Shown here: positions 33,685 through 43,939 of the stretch, in pieces
How the letters are laid out: the number at the start of each line of letters is the position of its first letter
Position numbering within the stretch: position 1 is the first letter of the stretch
Origin: Pseudopithomyces maydicus
Taxonomy: Eukaryota; Ascomycota; Dothideomycetes; Pleosporales; Didymosphaeriaceae
Direction of reading: 5' to 3'
Assembly (NCBI GenBank): GCA_026873275.1
Contig: JANTUC010000008.1
Location: forward strand, 1,364,001-1,428,000
Length of the DNA: 64,000 nucleotides
Position numbers and translations under genes: made by a program
Notes under the pieces: model-generated
What the model saw: the letters and a program-made list of their open reading frames with translations, nothing else
Databases searched by the model: none
What the model was told of the DNA's origin: nothing

Positions 33685-34812
33685 CTAGTCAAAGCAAACT
33701 TTTGTCCTCCACCAAAAAGTTCTGTTCGAATTTGGAATGTATTCTCCTCTTCTGCCTTCCGGGAATGCCCACCAATCCAATGCATCTAAGCAATGCTGTA
33801 CATGCTCCCTGTCAATGTCCCTGCCGCACACATGTCGCCCTGTATCTTTCGCCTTGATGTATCTCTTCACAGCGAGTACGCAATGCGCGAAATGAAATAG
33901 CTCGTCTGTTGGCACCTCGTTGATAGCTGGACTGCTCAGCCACGTCTCATTCAGATAAGAACCATTCAGACGTATGTGGTCCATCTCGGGATATCGCTTT
34001 CGTATCCACTCTTGATAATGTTCCTCTTCATCGTCAAGTTCATGGATCGGAATGATGGCTTGATCATCGATGCGCAGCGTCCAAAGAGAAGGATCTCGAG
34101 CGTAAGCAGACCACAATGAGGCATTGGATGCATCCACCGATAACTGATACTTTGGTCCGCTGCTACCTTCTGTGTTGTATTGAGTCCATGAGTGTAGATT
34201 GTCGGTATGGTTGCTTATTGTAGAGCGTTTGATGGCGAGTGAAACAAAAAAGAGTATGGTTATGATCCCCAACGTGGTGCAGCAGAGCTGGTATCCTCGG
34301 AGTATTTCATTCGGCCTGTACGTCTCGCCGAAATTTCTGGAGCCTTGTAGTTTCGAATGTGTTGCTAAAATTGCTTCTTGACGTGTTGGAAGCAGTCCGA
34401 ATCGTTGGAGCGAATTCCCATCGTGTTTCGCCAGCACAACTAACGTAGAGATTGCTTTTGTATTTTGGAACCCCTCAAATCCATATTTTGATGCACTAAA
34501 TAGGAAAGAGACTTCATGCCCGCCGCTTGCCATGAAGCGTTTTGTGATTTTGACCGCATCGGACACGGTATTACTTGAAGCTAATGATGACCTGGTTGCT
34601 ACAAGCATGAAAACTCCGTAGTTCGAATGCTCCAAAAGGACAAACATTGACTCATCACCGTGTTTGTGAGATCTAGAGAGTACTTGTCTTATGCTTGACT
34701 CATATCCAGCTTCTTCATTCTCTGAGTGATATAGAATGTGTATCAGCATTTCTGTTTGGATTGATGGCGATTGGTAGCATTCATCGCGAGAGCTCATATT
34801 CGCAAAGTACAT
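33685..34812 (-). CDS. DUF3328/UstYa-family protein with both HxxHC motifs
   Basis: UstYa (DUF3328) proteins are membrane-anchored enzymes that oxidatively cyclise fungal RiPPs such as ustiloxin, and also occur in other secondary pathways. The frame shows one membrane segment (LGIITILFFVSLAI) followed by a lumenal domain with the two signature motifs HFAHC and HVQHC, spaced by about 30 residues, and a C-terminus FPEGRRGEYIPNSNRTF. One odd feature is a long N-terminal part: the frame is open about 220 residues before the membrane helix, whereas family members usually have 40-80. In-frame ATGs occur at 34812, 34797 and 34533; the last would give a normal-sized protein of about 282 aa. I report the longest ATG frame and mark the start as uncertain. 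The only nearby candidate substrate is the repeat-peptide precursor at 35785-36136, about 1 kb away and divergent. Confidence 0.75.
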   Translation of the reverse strand: MYFANMSSRDECYQSPSIQTEMLIHILYHSENEEAGYESSIRQVLSRSHKHGDESMFVLLEHSNYGVFMLVATRSSLASSNTVSDAVKITKRFMASGGHEVSFLFSASKYGFEGFQNTKAISTLVVLAKHDGNSLQRFGLLPTRQEAILATHSKLQGSRNFGETYRPNEILRGYQLCCTTLGIITILFFVSLAIKRSTISNHTDNLHSWTQYNTEGSSGPKYQLSVDASNASLWSAYARDPSLWTLRIDDQAIIPIHELDDEEEHYQEWIRKRYPEMDHIRLNGSYLNETWLSSPAINEVPTDELFHFAHCVLAVKRYIKAKDTGRHVCGRDIDREHVQHCLDALDWWAFPEGRRGEYIPNSNRTFWWRTKVCFD

Positions 34813-35784
34813 GTTCTGTAAACATCTAAAAGAAGATGAGCAACATCCCAAACCTGTGTCATAGAATCGATCCTTGAAAGAATCACACGAAGATAGGAGG
34901 CCGGTATCGGAATGGTGTATCCGTAGAGAAAAAGCTTGGGGGCCGCAGAATGTCACCACAGTTTATCATTTGCCCGGGTGATCACGGAGCAGACAGGCTT
35001 TCCTTTTTTAGATATGAACGGCATGTTGAAATACGCGAAGTCCGAGGTTTTGTCCTACAAAGTCGTTCGACGTGTGAGGATTCTCTTCCAAGTTTTGCGG
35101 TGTTTCCATTTGTAGAGCAATGCACGCAACCCAATACAGCAATGATGGACAAACTATTCTACTGTTTAGATAAGATCGCCGGTGCTGCTGTGGGGTAAAA
35201 TCAGAATGCAATATAGAATACGATGCTCCACCGCTGTCGGTGCTCGTAAGCGAGACACGGGTGATGTGCAAGAGGCGGCGTTTCGTATTCGGGGCCGCTG
35301 ATCTGTCTACCGAGTTCATAGCCATCAATGTAGTAAGAGTGGATGGAATTCTGTTCAGCTATGAAATTTTGAGGAATGAAAAATATAGATAACCCGATTG
35401 GGTGCAAGGCTTGGTTATTGTGGCGATCACCTAAGGGAATATCCCAGGCCTTGAGGATCTACTGTATCACAACACCTCATACGACACCTTCCCTCTACCC
35501 ATGACGCAGGTAGGCGTCATATATGCAGCTAGAATATTGTGGAGAATGTCAATTGGTAAGGTTTAAGGATGCTACACGAATACGAGGTGTGCTTCTGCCA
35601 GAGAGTGACCTGTATAGAACGTCCGGTTACATCAAGTGAATACCGGCCCGATGGATGATGAGATATTGCTGCTTTGGACCTGAGTATAAAAGACAAGTCA
35701 AGGTAGAGACAGATTCTTGGTTGTCAAACTCATCTCTCATCTTCTCTCTCCATTGAAACGTACGCTCAGCCTTGCACTGTCAAT
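34813..35784. other. divergent promoter between the UstYa-type gene and the precursor gene
   Basis: About 970 bp. A minus-strand frame at 35008-35328 has an internal Met but no family resemblance, so I do not call it. The right end holds the precursor promoter. Confidence 0.45.
35685..35692 (+). promoter_or_regulatory. TATA box of the repeat-peptide precursor gene
   Basis: TATAAAAG, a perfect TATA consensus, is 93 bp upstream of the ATG. It is followed by a pyrimidine-rich stretch (CATCTCTCATCTTCTCTCTCC, 35730-35750), a common start-site context in highly expressed fungal genes. Confidence 0.6.
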
Positions 35785-36136
35785 ATGAAGTTCTTCATCT
35801 TCGCTGCTCTCGTTTCTACGGCTTTGGCCATTCCGTGAGACTTACTTCCTGTTCCTATGATTCTGACTAAAACAAAAAATCAGAACACCGATAGAGCAGG
35901 TTGGCGGCTGCAATCAGCCCTGGTGTATCACCAAACGAGCTGCTGAGCCGATTGCTGAGCCAGCGGAAGCAATCTGTGGCCCAGGTATCCCTTGGCCAGG
36001 GTGTATCACTAAACGAGAGCCTGAGGCTGAAGCAGAAGCTCAGCCGGCACCAGAGCCTAATGCGGAAGCTGAAGCTGGAAAGGCCATTTGTATTGGGAAT
36101 TCATGGCCTGGTTGCATTACGAAACGTGATCAGTGA
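35785..36136 (+). CDS. Kex2-processed repeat-peptide precursor (RiPP-like or alpha-pheromone-like)
   Basis: Exon 1 (35785-35834) and exon 2 (35884-36136) flank a 49-nt intron and encode 100 aa. Residues 1-15 (MKFFIFAALVSTALA) are a signal peptide. Three repeats follow, each ending in the same CITKR: CNQPWCITKR, CGPGIPWPGCITKR and CIGNSWPGCITKR. Each has two cysteines, a Trp and a dibasic Kex2 site. The spacers are Glu/Ala/Pro-rich (EPIAEPAEA, EPEAEAEAQPAPEPNAEAEA), like substrates of Ste13-type dipeptidyl peptidase. This is the architecture of dikaritin RiPP precursors and equally of ascomycete alpha-pheromone precursors. The UstYa-family neighbour favours the first; the EA-type spacers and the W...PG.C pattern recall the second. 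The usual pheromone core (WCxxxGQxC) is absent. The gene is strong on sequence, open on function. Confidence 0.8.
35906..36127 (+). repeat. three tandem core-peptide repeats in the precursor
   Basis: The repeats end at TGTATCACCAAACGA, TGTATCACTAAACGA and TGCATTACGAAACGT, all encoding CITKR with synonymous differences. Distances between repeat ends are about 72 and 120 nt, so the spacers differ in length while the processing tail is fixed. Confidence 0.8.
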
Positions 36137-36506
36137 ATAATAATACATTGCACACGTAAACTAGCAATATACAAACACTGTACATGGAGATGTTTGAAAC
36201 CCACCGGAAACATGGCTGTGAGTGATTTTAGGGCAATCGGTGGGATCTCGCAAACACTATGCATGACCACTGCGATTTAAGTTTAAGAATTTTGCCACTT
36301 CAATCAATCTTGTTGTCATTATTATAAGCTGAAGTTCTCGAACTTCAGTGCTAAGCAAATCTTCGCTCTTTGAAGAGATAGGGCCATATCTTCAAAACTT
36401 GAGCTACCAGGAATTGTTTCGCGGCCCCAACGAGTCCCTCTACACTTTGCCGTTTGATGTTGAGAATGCCATACTTGAAATATATTATCAGAAGACACAA
36501 TGACTC
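36137..36506. other. intergenic, no gene seen
   Basis: About 370 bp of precursor 3' flank. Minus-strand coding of the next gene ends at 36507. Confidence 0.45.
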
Positions 36507-37335
36507 CTATTTCCTTCCCTTTTTGAACTTTGAAATAGAGAAATTTTGGCCTCCGCGGCGAATTTTCGCTTCGAATTCTGTCCCAATGCACTCAGGCAGC
36601 TCATCTGCTGTTGGCCATGGACAACCGTTATTTTCCCTTTTGATTTCTGTGAGGTTGTGTTCGGCGTAGTAGATCTGATCTTCGTGCCATGCACGACAGT
36701 GATGCAGTTTGGGACCACCGTCCCTATTCGGACACGCCCGATCGGCAAGCTCGTAGGGGCACCTGTTGGATACCTGGGGCCGGCGCCTCTTCCACCTGTT
36801 GAAGTCTTCTGCTCCGGCGCCTAGCTTTTTGTACTCATTATGAAGACGAGGAAGACTGGCCTCACCCTGATCTGACTCGGCTGGTTGTCCAAGTACAAAT
36901 GCTGTGCCAGCAGAGCTATCTTGCGTGACCAAAGATCTAGTTATGATCAGTAGCTATCTTCGTGTAGTCGTAGCCTAAGGACTTACGGTGACGTCTGATG
37001 GGGTTTAAGCTTAATTTCTTCCTCCCAACCACCGTCTGGGTAGCGGAACGTCATCTTCATCCAAGGGCTAGGGAGTTTTTCCGTGGTAGAGGCACAAGGC
37101 TGAGTTGTGTCAGTCATTCGTTGTCATACATGGAAAGACAACTGTGGAGTGATACTTACACGGATGTCGGGAGCTATTGATGTATTCTAGAGGATCAAGT
37201 GGAAAGTGGCAGGGGACAGTGCCTTTTATGCCAGCAGAGAGCGCGTTTGTTCTGACACTAGGACCTTCTATGTAGTAAGTGAGGGAGGCGCGGATGACAC
37301 ACGGCCACCGCGTATTATCTACGTTGGTTGATAAC
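36507..37335 (-). pseudogene. unrecognised multi-exon gene, apparently incomplete or decayed
   Basis: On the minus strand I can follow three coding segments. The first, about 37335-37160, contains RWPCVIRASLTYYIEGPS and CHFPLDPLEYINSSRHPC. The second, about 37092-36976, contains LPSPWMKMTFRYPDGGWEEE and IKLKPHQTSP. The third, about 36923-36507, is basic and Cys-containing (RWKRRRPQVSNRCPYELADR). Segments 2 and 3 join cleanly over a 52-nt GTAAGT...CTAG intron. Segments 1 and 2 do not: GTAAGT and CTCAG sites exist but the phases clash by one base. No ATG start is visible upstream of segment 1. The amino-acid patterns look like real protein, but I recognise no family. It may be a relic, or may carry a sequence error and a start exon I cannot see. 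Confidence 0.4.
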
Positions 37336-39211
37336 TTGACAACATTGTTTACACGTTTTGGTTGAAAAATTAACAAAGGTGTTTACGTGTTTTGTTTCAA
37401 GCTCACTAGCAACAAGTCTCCCGTTTCTGTCCCTACGTGTATCACTGTGAGACGACCGAACGGATTTTGATGTAGACACACTTGTTTTCTTATCATAAAC
37501 TTATAACGAGAATATTCCATATCTTGAGGTTCAACATCTGTTGTACCTCGTCAAATGACGCCGCAAAACGGGTCGGTACTCTACCCCCATTTACGAGAAG
37601 CATGCCTTGGCTGGTATCGACATGATCTGCCCAGGCCCTCACGACGATAGACAAAGGGCTGGTTTATATGAGGCATAAAAATGCTTAATTGCACACCTGA
37701 ATGTTGATATATGACCCGTAATGCCGAGATACACCTATAAAATCCGATGGTTGCCTATGTTCTCGTACATGTATGTATTTTCTCCATACATGCAATCCGC
37801 TTGTTTGCACTGGAGGTTGAAAGATGGTTATTACCTAAGCGATGGCACCAAACGGCGCGTAATATTTGTAAAACAAGCAGTATGTTCCGCGTACCCAGAA
37901 ACTAGAGTGAGAGAAAGTTGAAGGCAGCCATCGCGCCCTAAGCTGCGGTCCAAGCGCCTCCACTGCTGGTACATATGTATATAAAGCCTACTCCACCCAC
38001 TTCTCTTGGCTTTTCGCTCTCTAGCCACGTACCACGACAAACTAGATGACTTGGCGGTACATTAGCTTAGGCTATGTATGGGTCCGGGTGGCGGGTAGAA
38101 GGGCCTCTGATCAAGGCTGAAGGCTTCTATTCGCGGCGGGACTGAGATGAGGTGAGCGACTGGTCGACCGACGGCCTGCTGTTGATCATGTTCGCGCTGA
38201 CATTTTGCCAGGAGCTTTGGTACAAGCCTCCAGATGAATCTCCTCCTCAATCCGATAGGAATCAGTGGGATGGGGCGGTTCAAGGTGGGAGTTGAGATTA
38301 TCGACCTCTTCTCCTGGTTAGTCTCCTTTCGAAGCCATCGTAGGGAGTTGCTGGTTCAAATCCAGCGCCGAGAACACTCGGGATATGAAGTTTTTGCTTC
38401 GATAGGCCGAAAGGTCCATGGTACATGTATCTCAACAGTACATGAGTCCCACTGATACCCTATGCCGTTAAGACTGCGGATTCTAACACCGCTTTCTACC
38501 TAACTGAGTGGGGAAGCTGTACGAGTCTGCATAAACTTAAGCCTCATGTACTTACGCTTCCACTACACACTCGCGGGGATTCAACATCCCCCTTTTTTTC
38601 ATTGAATCTTCACCCGATGGGTGCGATTTGAGGAAGATGGTATGAAGTGCTTTTAGGCGTTGAAGAGTTTGTTGCTCTAGAAATACGAAATTGATTGTAA
38701 CAGATTCAAAACGGCTCCGAACATGAATGGCATGATACTAGAAAGAATTGTGGTATTTATTGTAGATATCGCCTTCGTGGTGGCTTGGCACTCAAATATG
38801 TGATTTAAGAAAGGCTATTGAAATTCAGAGTTCATATAATGATATGATCAAATATACGCCCGTTTTCAATCGTCACAAGAGGGGTTGACAGCTTTTTCTC
38901 CATTATATGCGTTTTCATCCAGTCAGCTACTACTCTGCTGCCGCTTTCCAAAAACACAAAACAACATGATCAAATATTTGAGAAGAAGCCTCAAAGTCTC
39001 GCCCGCTGGCGACAGAAATCAACTTAAAAACGCTACACCCACCCAGACTACACGATGGGGATCGATTGTCTAACCGTATATCATATTTCTAGTCCTACCA
39101 GAACACGATACACGACCACAATGTACTCATGGAAATACAGAAGAGGTCCAAACAAATGCCCTGAATGTTCACCGTAAATTTCCCAACTTCTGATGATGCG
39201 TGCTCTGACCC
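37336..39211. other. gene-poor stretch
   Basis: About 1.9 kb with only short, motif-free open frames on both strands. It includes a tRNA T-arm-like hairpin at 38350-38366 (rejected as a tRNA). No transposase, LTR or long repeat is recognisable by eye; a strongly decayed element cannot be excluded. Confidence 0.5.
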
Positions 39212-39397
39212 CTATTTCCCTTGCGTCTTCGACCGACTCTTATCCTCATCACCCTTCTCAATCTTAATCCTGCACTTCCCACACTTATTATGCTGACAGG
39301 CCCTGCACATGCCCAACAATGTATCGAAGTAGTTTTCTCCCGAGCCGCACTTGCAACATATCCACTGCGGCACCTTCTCCCTCCAATCAGGTTCCAT
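39212..39397 (-). CDS. 61-aa zinc-binding protein
   Basis: A single frame from the ATG at 39397. The sequence WICCKCGSGENYF, then CRACQHNKCGKC, places Cys/His in a CxxC...CxxCxHxxCxxC arrangement like a small zinc ribbon or treble clef. The remainder is charged with a Lys/Asp/Ser-rich tail. Short proteins with W-C-C-x-C ... C-x-x-C-x-H occur in other filamentous ascomycetes, but I do not know a function. The frame is open upstream to 39711 only through non-ATG codons. The dense metal-ligand pattern makes chance unlikely. Confidence 0.6.
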   Translation of the reverse strand: MEPDWREKVPQWICCKCGSGENYFDTLLGMCRACQHNKCGKCRIKIEKGDEDKSRSKTQGK

Positions 39398-40736
39398 TTT
39401 GGCGTGGATTTCAAGGTCGTTTCTACGCTAGATTGTCTAATCGAGGTGTTTGTGTTGTCTGACAAATCTATGTGGTGGGTGAGTAGTGTAGCGTGTAGCG
39501 GTGAAGGTTTTAGTAGTGCTAGTGTGCAAAGGAAAGAAATATTAGCGGAGCGAAGACGAGGGGCAGCGTGTTTAAATAGAAGAGAGGCTGGTTGTCCATG
39601 GATGAAGATTGGACATGAGTGCATCATGGAGATGGAACATGAATACACTCGAATGGCGTGGGGCTCTTGATTAACCTGGAGACTCTTCTCATACTTTCTG
39701 CCCAGCAGCATGCATCACCAGAAGGAGCAAATATTCCGGCACCTTCATCCTATCGATTTAGTGAACGTTGCATCATGGAAGAGACTGCGATTTACTCACT
39801 CGTTTGTTTTATATGCTTTCCCTTGGTGAAGATTTTGCTCTCCGCCCGGAGGTTCAAGAAATGCGCACTTCATGTTAAACATGAGCTCCTCACTGTCAAA
39901 CATGGATAATATAACTCCGACCGCATGGCGGCAAGACAAACGAGTTTGAAGGTGTTCCCATTAATCTAATAAGCAGCCACATGATGTGGTACTTTACAGA
40001 CATTACATGATCTGCTTCCCCTTCAAGCTCGTTACCCATATTCTGGTGCTTTTAACACACCTGATCAAGGTTTATTCCACTTCCTTCTCTTCTTTCTAAT
40101 ATCTCAAGCTCGAGAAAAACGCCCTCGCTCGATGCGTTCATGTTGATATGCCATGTCCATTCATCGCTAAGAAAAAAACGCCCTTATTCCACTCCTGAGA
40201 GTATGCGTGTATAACATGTCAAGCCCTGTGGCCATTTTCCGATCTCTTTCTCAATGCAACCATGCCTTTGCCGACCCAGAACCCTAGATGTAGCAAATGG
40301 GCAAACAAAGAAAAGAAAACGCAACGAGTGTGACTGGGCGTAACGTAGCCCACCTCCAACATTCAAGATAAAAAAAGTGTTTTGGAGACGAAGGCCAAGT
40401 CTCCGGGATTAAACCGAGTATGATAACACCTGTCGCTGAAACACTACAAAAATACAATAACAAGCCACGATCTTCGTAAAGAGCCCACGTATACTACAAC
40501 AACGTCCTCATCAAGGAGGTGTACCATACAAGTGGGAAGACAAGAAAAGAAAATCGTCAAGGGCTGCTGGAGCCAGAAAATGCAGTCCGTCAGGCTGGCG
40601 GAGCAAGACGGGATACCGTGTAAGTCTATGCGTATGATCGTAAATCCGTATTCGTATGTGATGGGTATCTGGTTTTCTTTTCGATATTGGTGGTCATTTC
40701 ATACTGAACGGAGGACAAAGGAAAATGAAACCAGGC
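39398..40736. other. intergenic, no gene seen
   Basis: About 1.3 kb between the small zinc protein and the VAC7 3' end. Only short frames without motifs. Presumably VAC7 3' UTR at the right end and the zinc-protein promoter at the left. Confidence 0.45.
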
Positions 40737-43700
40737 CTATCGGGCGAACGGCCAGCTCAAACGCGGAAGCATCCTGCGGTCGAAACGGCCCGCTGGCGCT
40801 GATGATACTTTTAAAGGTGACAGGTCTCTCCCTTCAATTTCCGTACTTTCTGTACTAATTATTTTTAACTTCTTCTTTCTCTCAGCATCCGGGTTATACG
40901 TATACGAAGCGGTAACGGAAACTTTGTGCACATGAGTGCTGAGCGGGAGCTCATATTTCAAGGTGCCGCGCAAAATCAGGTCGAAAGGATATTGCAAAAC
41001 TTCTTCCCAACGTGCCGTTCCCCCAGCTTCGGTCTTATTGCCAGGCTTAGAAAGGCGAATTTCACCGATAGATTCTACTCGGCGATGGTTGAAAAAGGAG
41101 CCGTCGAACGTTAGCGGTGAATCGAAATTCCTGATCTGGCCAAGCCACATGGTATGCGGCTCTTCGATCGGATCTGTACCTTCATCGACACCTGAGATGT
41201 CAACATCATCTTGCTCAGCCGAGGAAGGTTGAATCGGCAGCCATTCTTCTTCATTCTGTGGTTCGCCATTGCCGTGTTTACGCCACCACTTGTCTGAGCC
41301 AACATGCTTGCTCTTAGCAAACATGAGTAAATCCATTTCCGCGACAGTAATTGCCACGATGTTCGGATTTACTGCGCCAACAACAAGATCCATGATGATT
41401 TCTTCTTGACTGGCGACAACATTCTGGATTTCGTGAATCTTGAGGTCGGTCAACTGTTTAGTCGAAGCAAAAACCACACCGACGGCGGTAAAAACTACGA
41501 CTAGGATGATGATAGTTGCAACTAAACACCCGGCGAAGCGTCGACACCAGTTCCCTTCACCATGTCGGCGATTGCGATGATCAAGCTGGCGTACAGGTCG
41601 GCCATGACGTGAAGTGCGCACACGTGGACTCCGGGATGATATTAGTGGCGTCCGTTCATCATCTGCCACATGCTCCGTGTCGATATCGTAGGTGGACATT
41701 TCTCCATGCTTTTTTGTATTCTTGCCACTGCCATTGCCATTTCCATTGACCACACTAAAAGCCTGGAAGCGCGGACTGTTCGGCTGTGAAGGGTGTCGTG
41801 ACGAAGGGGCACGCGCGCGCGACGAGCCCACCAACGATGAATCGCTGTCCATGACAAGATGGTGCAGATTGCCTCGTGCGTGTCCATGTCTCCCAACGTG
41901 ATGATGGTGACGGCTGCCGTTAGTCCTAGCCGAACCAACTCGCACCGTCCCTTCCCCATCATAATCACCATTAGTACTATTATATGGATTGGGAAACTTC
42001 ATGCTTGGCTTCTTGTCTGGGTTCTTATGTTCATTCCTAATAGCCAGTCTGGGATCAATGAGGCTCGCGATTGATGTCATACTGGGGGTCCTCGAGTGGT
42101 GCCCATGCTGACGACTACGGTGCGGCTGATGATCCGCTGGGTTTGATTCGTAAATGAAGGTGTCCTCAGAATCAGAGGAATCGGCTTCATTGACCTCGCT
42201 GGCCACCTTCTGTTCGAATACATCTGCTTTAGAGGACGCTTTACGCAGTCTTGAGTCAGTGATTTGATAAAAATACGGGAATGAAGAAGATTGGACAGCG
42301 GATTGTCGGATTGCCTCAGAGCTTACGGGCGACTTGGTCGGTATGGACCTGTCACTCGAGCGATATGAGATGGGGCTACCGAACGAAGGAGCCGTCACCG
42401 AACGGGGCGCGTGCTCCGGTCTGGTCGGGTGGTGGTGATGAGAAATGATGGGTGACCTACCAGTGCCTGAATGTATCGATGGCGCTTTCCGTTTTGCCGG
42501 CTTTCGCTCCTTTCGAGGACGGATTGTCTCGTTGCTCGGCTTCAAACGAAGACTGCCGTCAACGCGCCCTGAGGCTGAGCGATCTTGGTTTCCGATGGTC
42601 GTCTGTGCTACCGAAGGGACCGTCTCCGTCTCGACTGTCATGTTTCGTAATGGTGGCTCGGTACGCGACTTGACCGTGTGCAGTGATGAGAAGGAGGGTT
42701 TGGAAGTCGGGGCGCTCGGCCGCTGCGTCGAAACGGATCGCTGGTCCTGTGCTCTTGACTTGCTCCGCACGCTGCTGTCGTTGCTGACATCAACGTTCTT
42801 TGAGGTGCGAGTGCTAAGATCTTCAGTGATCTTGTTAGGGATGACGTCATTACCGTGTTCATCGTCGCCTGTATTCGAAGCGATTGAGCTGGAAAGTAAA
42901 CTAAGGTAGGTTAGCCCTGCAAGAATGGATACTAAAAGGCCGTGGCTAGAAGGTGTAGCCTTGAGCGGGGCCATGCACATGTGCGGGGAAGGTAGCCTCA
43001 CCTGTGTGCGTCGAGACTGTCCTCGCCAGGCGTTGTGGGGACGCTCGACTCCTGGACAGTCTCGAGTTTGGGTGCGACACCGCTGGATCCCCGCCCAGTC
43101 GGTTTCATGCTCAGATGAGGTTCTTCGTGGTCGCTGCCCACGACGTCATCTCTCGGCGTGACGCGAGAAGCCGGGCCGGGCGACGAGCTCTGGACAATGA
43201 TGGACGGCGTTGCGGCAGGCTCAGGCTTCTTGTGCTGCTGAGGGGTGCGCAGCGAGTTCTGGCGGGAGCGGGAGCGTGCGTCTGATGAGGGCGGTGGGGA
43301 TTTCAACCTGGGCGAGATGGGCCAATGGGGCGTGCTGTCTCCAGAGTTGGATCCCGAGGCGGGCTTGGAGGGCCTGGAGACGCGTGAGGAGTCCTGGTTC
43401 GAGGATGCAGGTGGCAGCTGGGGGATGCTGGTCGACGACAGGGCGCGCTGGATGGCGGCGGCCGAGGGGACCGTGGTGGCGGGCAGGCTGGGCCCTCGGT
43501 TGGGGCTCACATCGTTGCTGCTCTTGCGCGAGGCACGTGTCGACTTGGGGTGGGCATCGGCGAGGGCAGCAGCACGCTGCGACTGGCGGGTGGGCGAGGT
43601 GTTGCGCGATGACATTGGAGAGGTGGTAGCGGAGCGGGTGACGGCGGCGCGCGGCCCCGTTCTCGATTGGTTTCGCATGGGTGCGGGTGTGCTGTCAGAG

Positions 43701-43939
43701 GGCGTGGCTGCTGCTGCTGCTGCTGCTGCTGCTGCCGTGGGTGGAGCCGTGCTGGGGTGTTCGCGCTGGGGAGCGGGTGCTGCAGGCGTGGAGGCGGCAG
43801 GCGTGGGTGTCGTCAACGTGGACGCGGATGCGGATGTGGATGTGGGCGTGGGCGTGGGCGTGCTTGCAGACGCTGGCTCGGCCACCTCGGGCGAGCCGGT
43901 AATGGAGCGAAAGGAGCCGTCTTCGTGCGTGTCTGTCAT
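40737..43939 (-). CDS. VAC7: Vac7-like vacuolar PI(3,5)P2 regulator
   Basis: Exon 1 (43939-43002) and exon 2 (42888-40737) join over a 113-nt intron in phase, giving 1029 aa. Vac7 is a vacuolar membrane protein that activates the Fab1 PI3P 5-kinase complex. Most of the protein is a Ser/Thr/Pro-rich cytosolic region, with the family block ETIRPRKERKPAKRKAPS near the middle. One membrane helix (CLVATIIILVVVFTAVGVVF) is followed by a lumenal domain with VGAVNPNIVAITVAEMDLL, WLGQIRNFDSPLTFDGSFF and LQYPFDLILRGTLKYELPL, as in fungal Vac7. A polyalanine tract near residue 80 is encoded by a GCT/CTG repeat. The ATG at 43939 (MTDTHEDGSF) is preferred; the frame is open upstream without a better ATG. 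Confidence 0.88.
43707..43736. repeat. (CTG)n/(CAG)n microsatellite in VAC7
   Basis: An almost perfect run of about ten GCT/CTG triplets, read on the minus strand as ten alanines. Flanking coding sequence is Ala/Thr/Pro-rich and low in complexity. Confidence 0.85.

Noticed and set aside
38350..38366. tRNA T-arm-like hairpin GCTGG-TTCAAAT-CCAGC
   Set aside because: The B-box is perfect, but no 7-bp acceptor partner for GCCGAGA and no proper D- or anticodon arm lie upstream at the right distance; at most a tRNA relic.
36507..39211. Transposon or LTR relic
   Set aside because: No transposase/RT motifs, terminal repeats or target-site duplications seen by eye; only a gene-poor stretch.
42445..42909. 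Antisense open frame of 154 codons
   Set aside because: Fully inside VAC7 on the opposite strand; shadow of a biased coding sequence.
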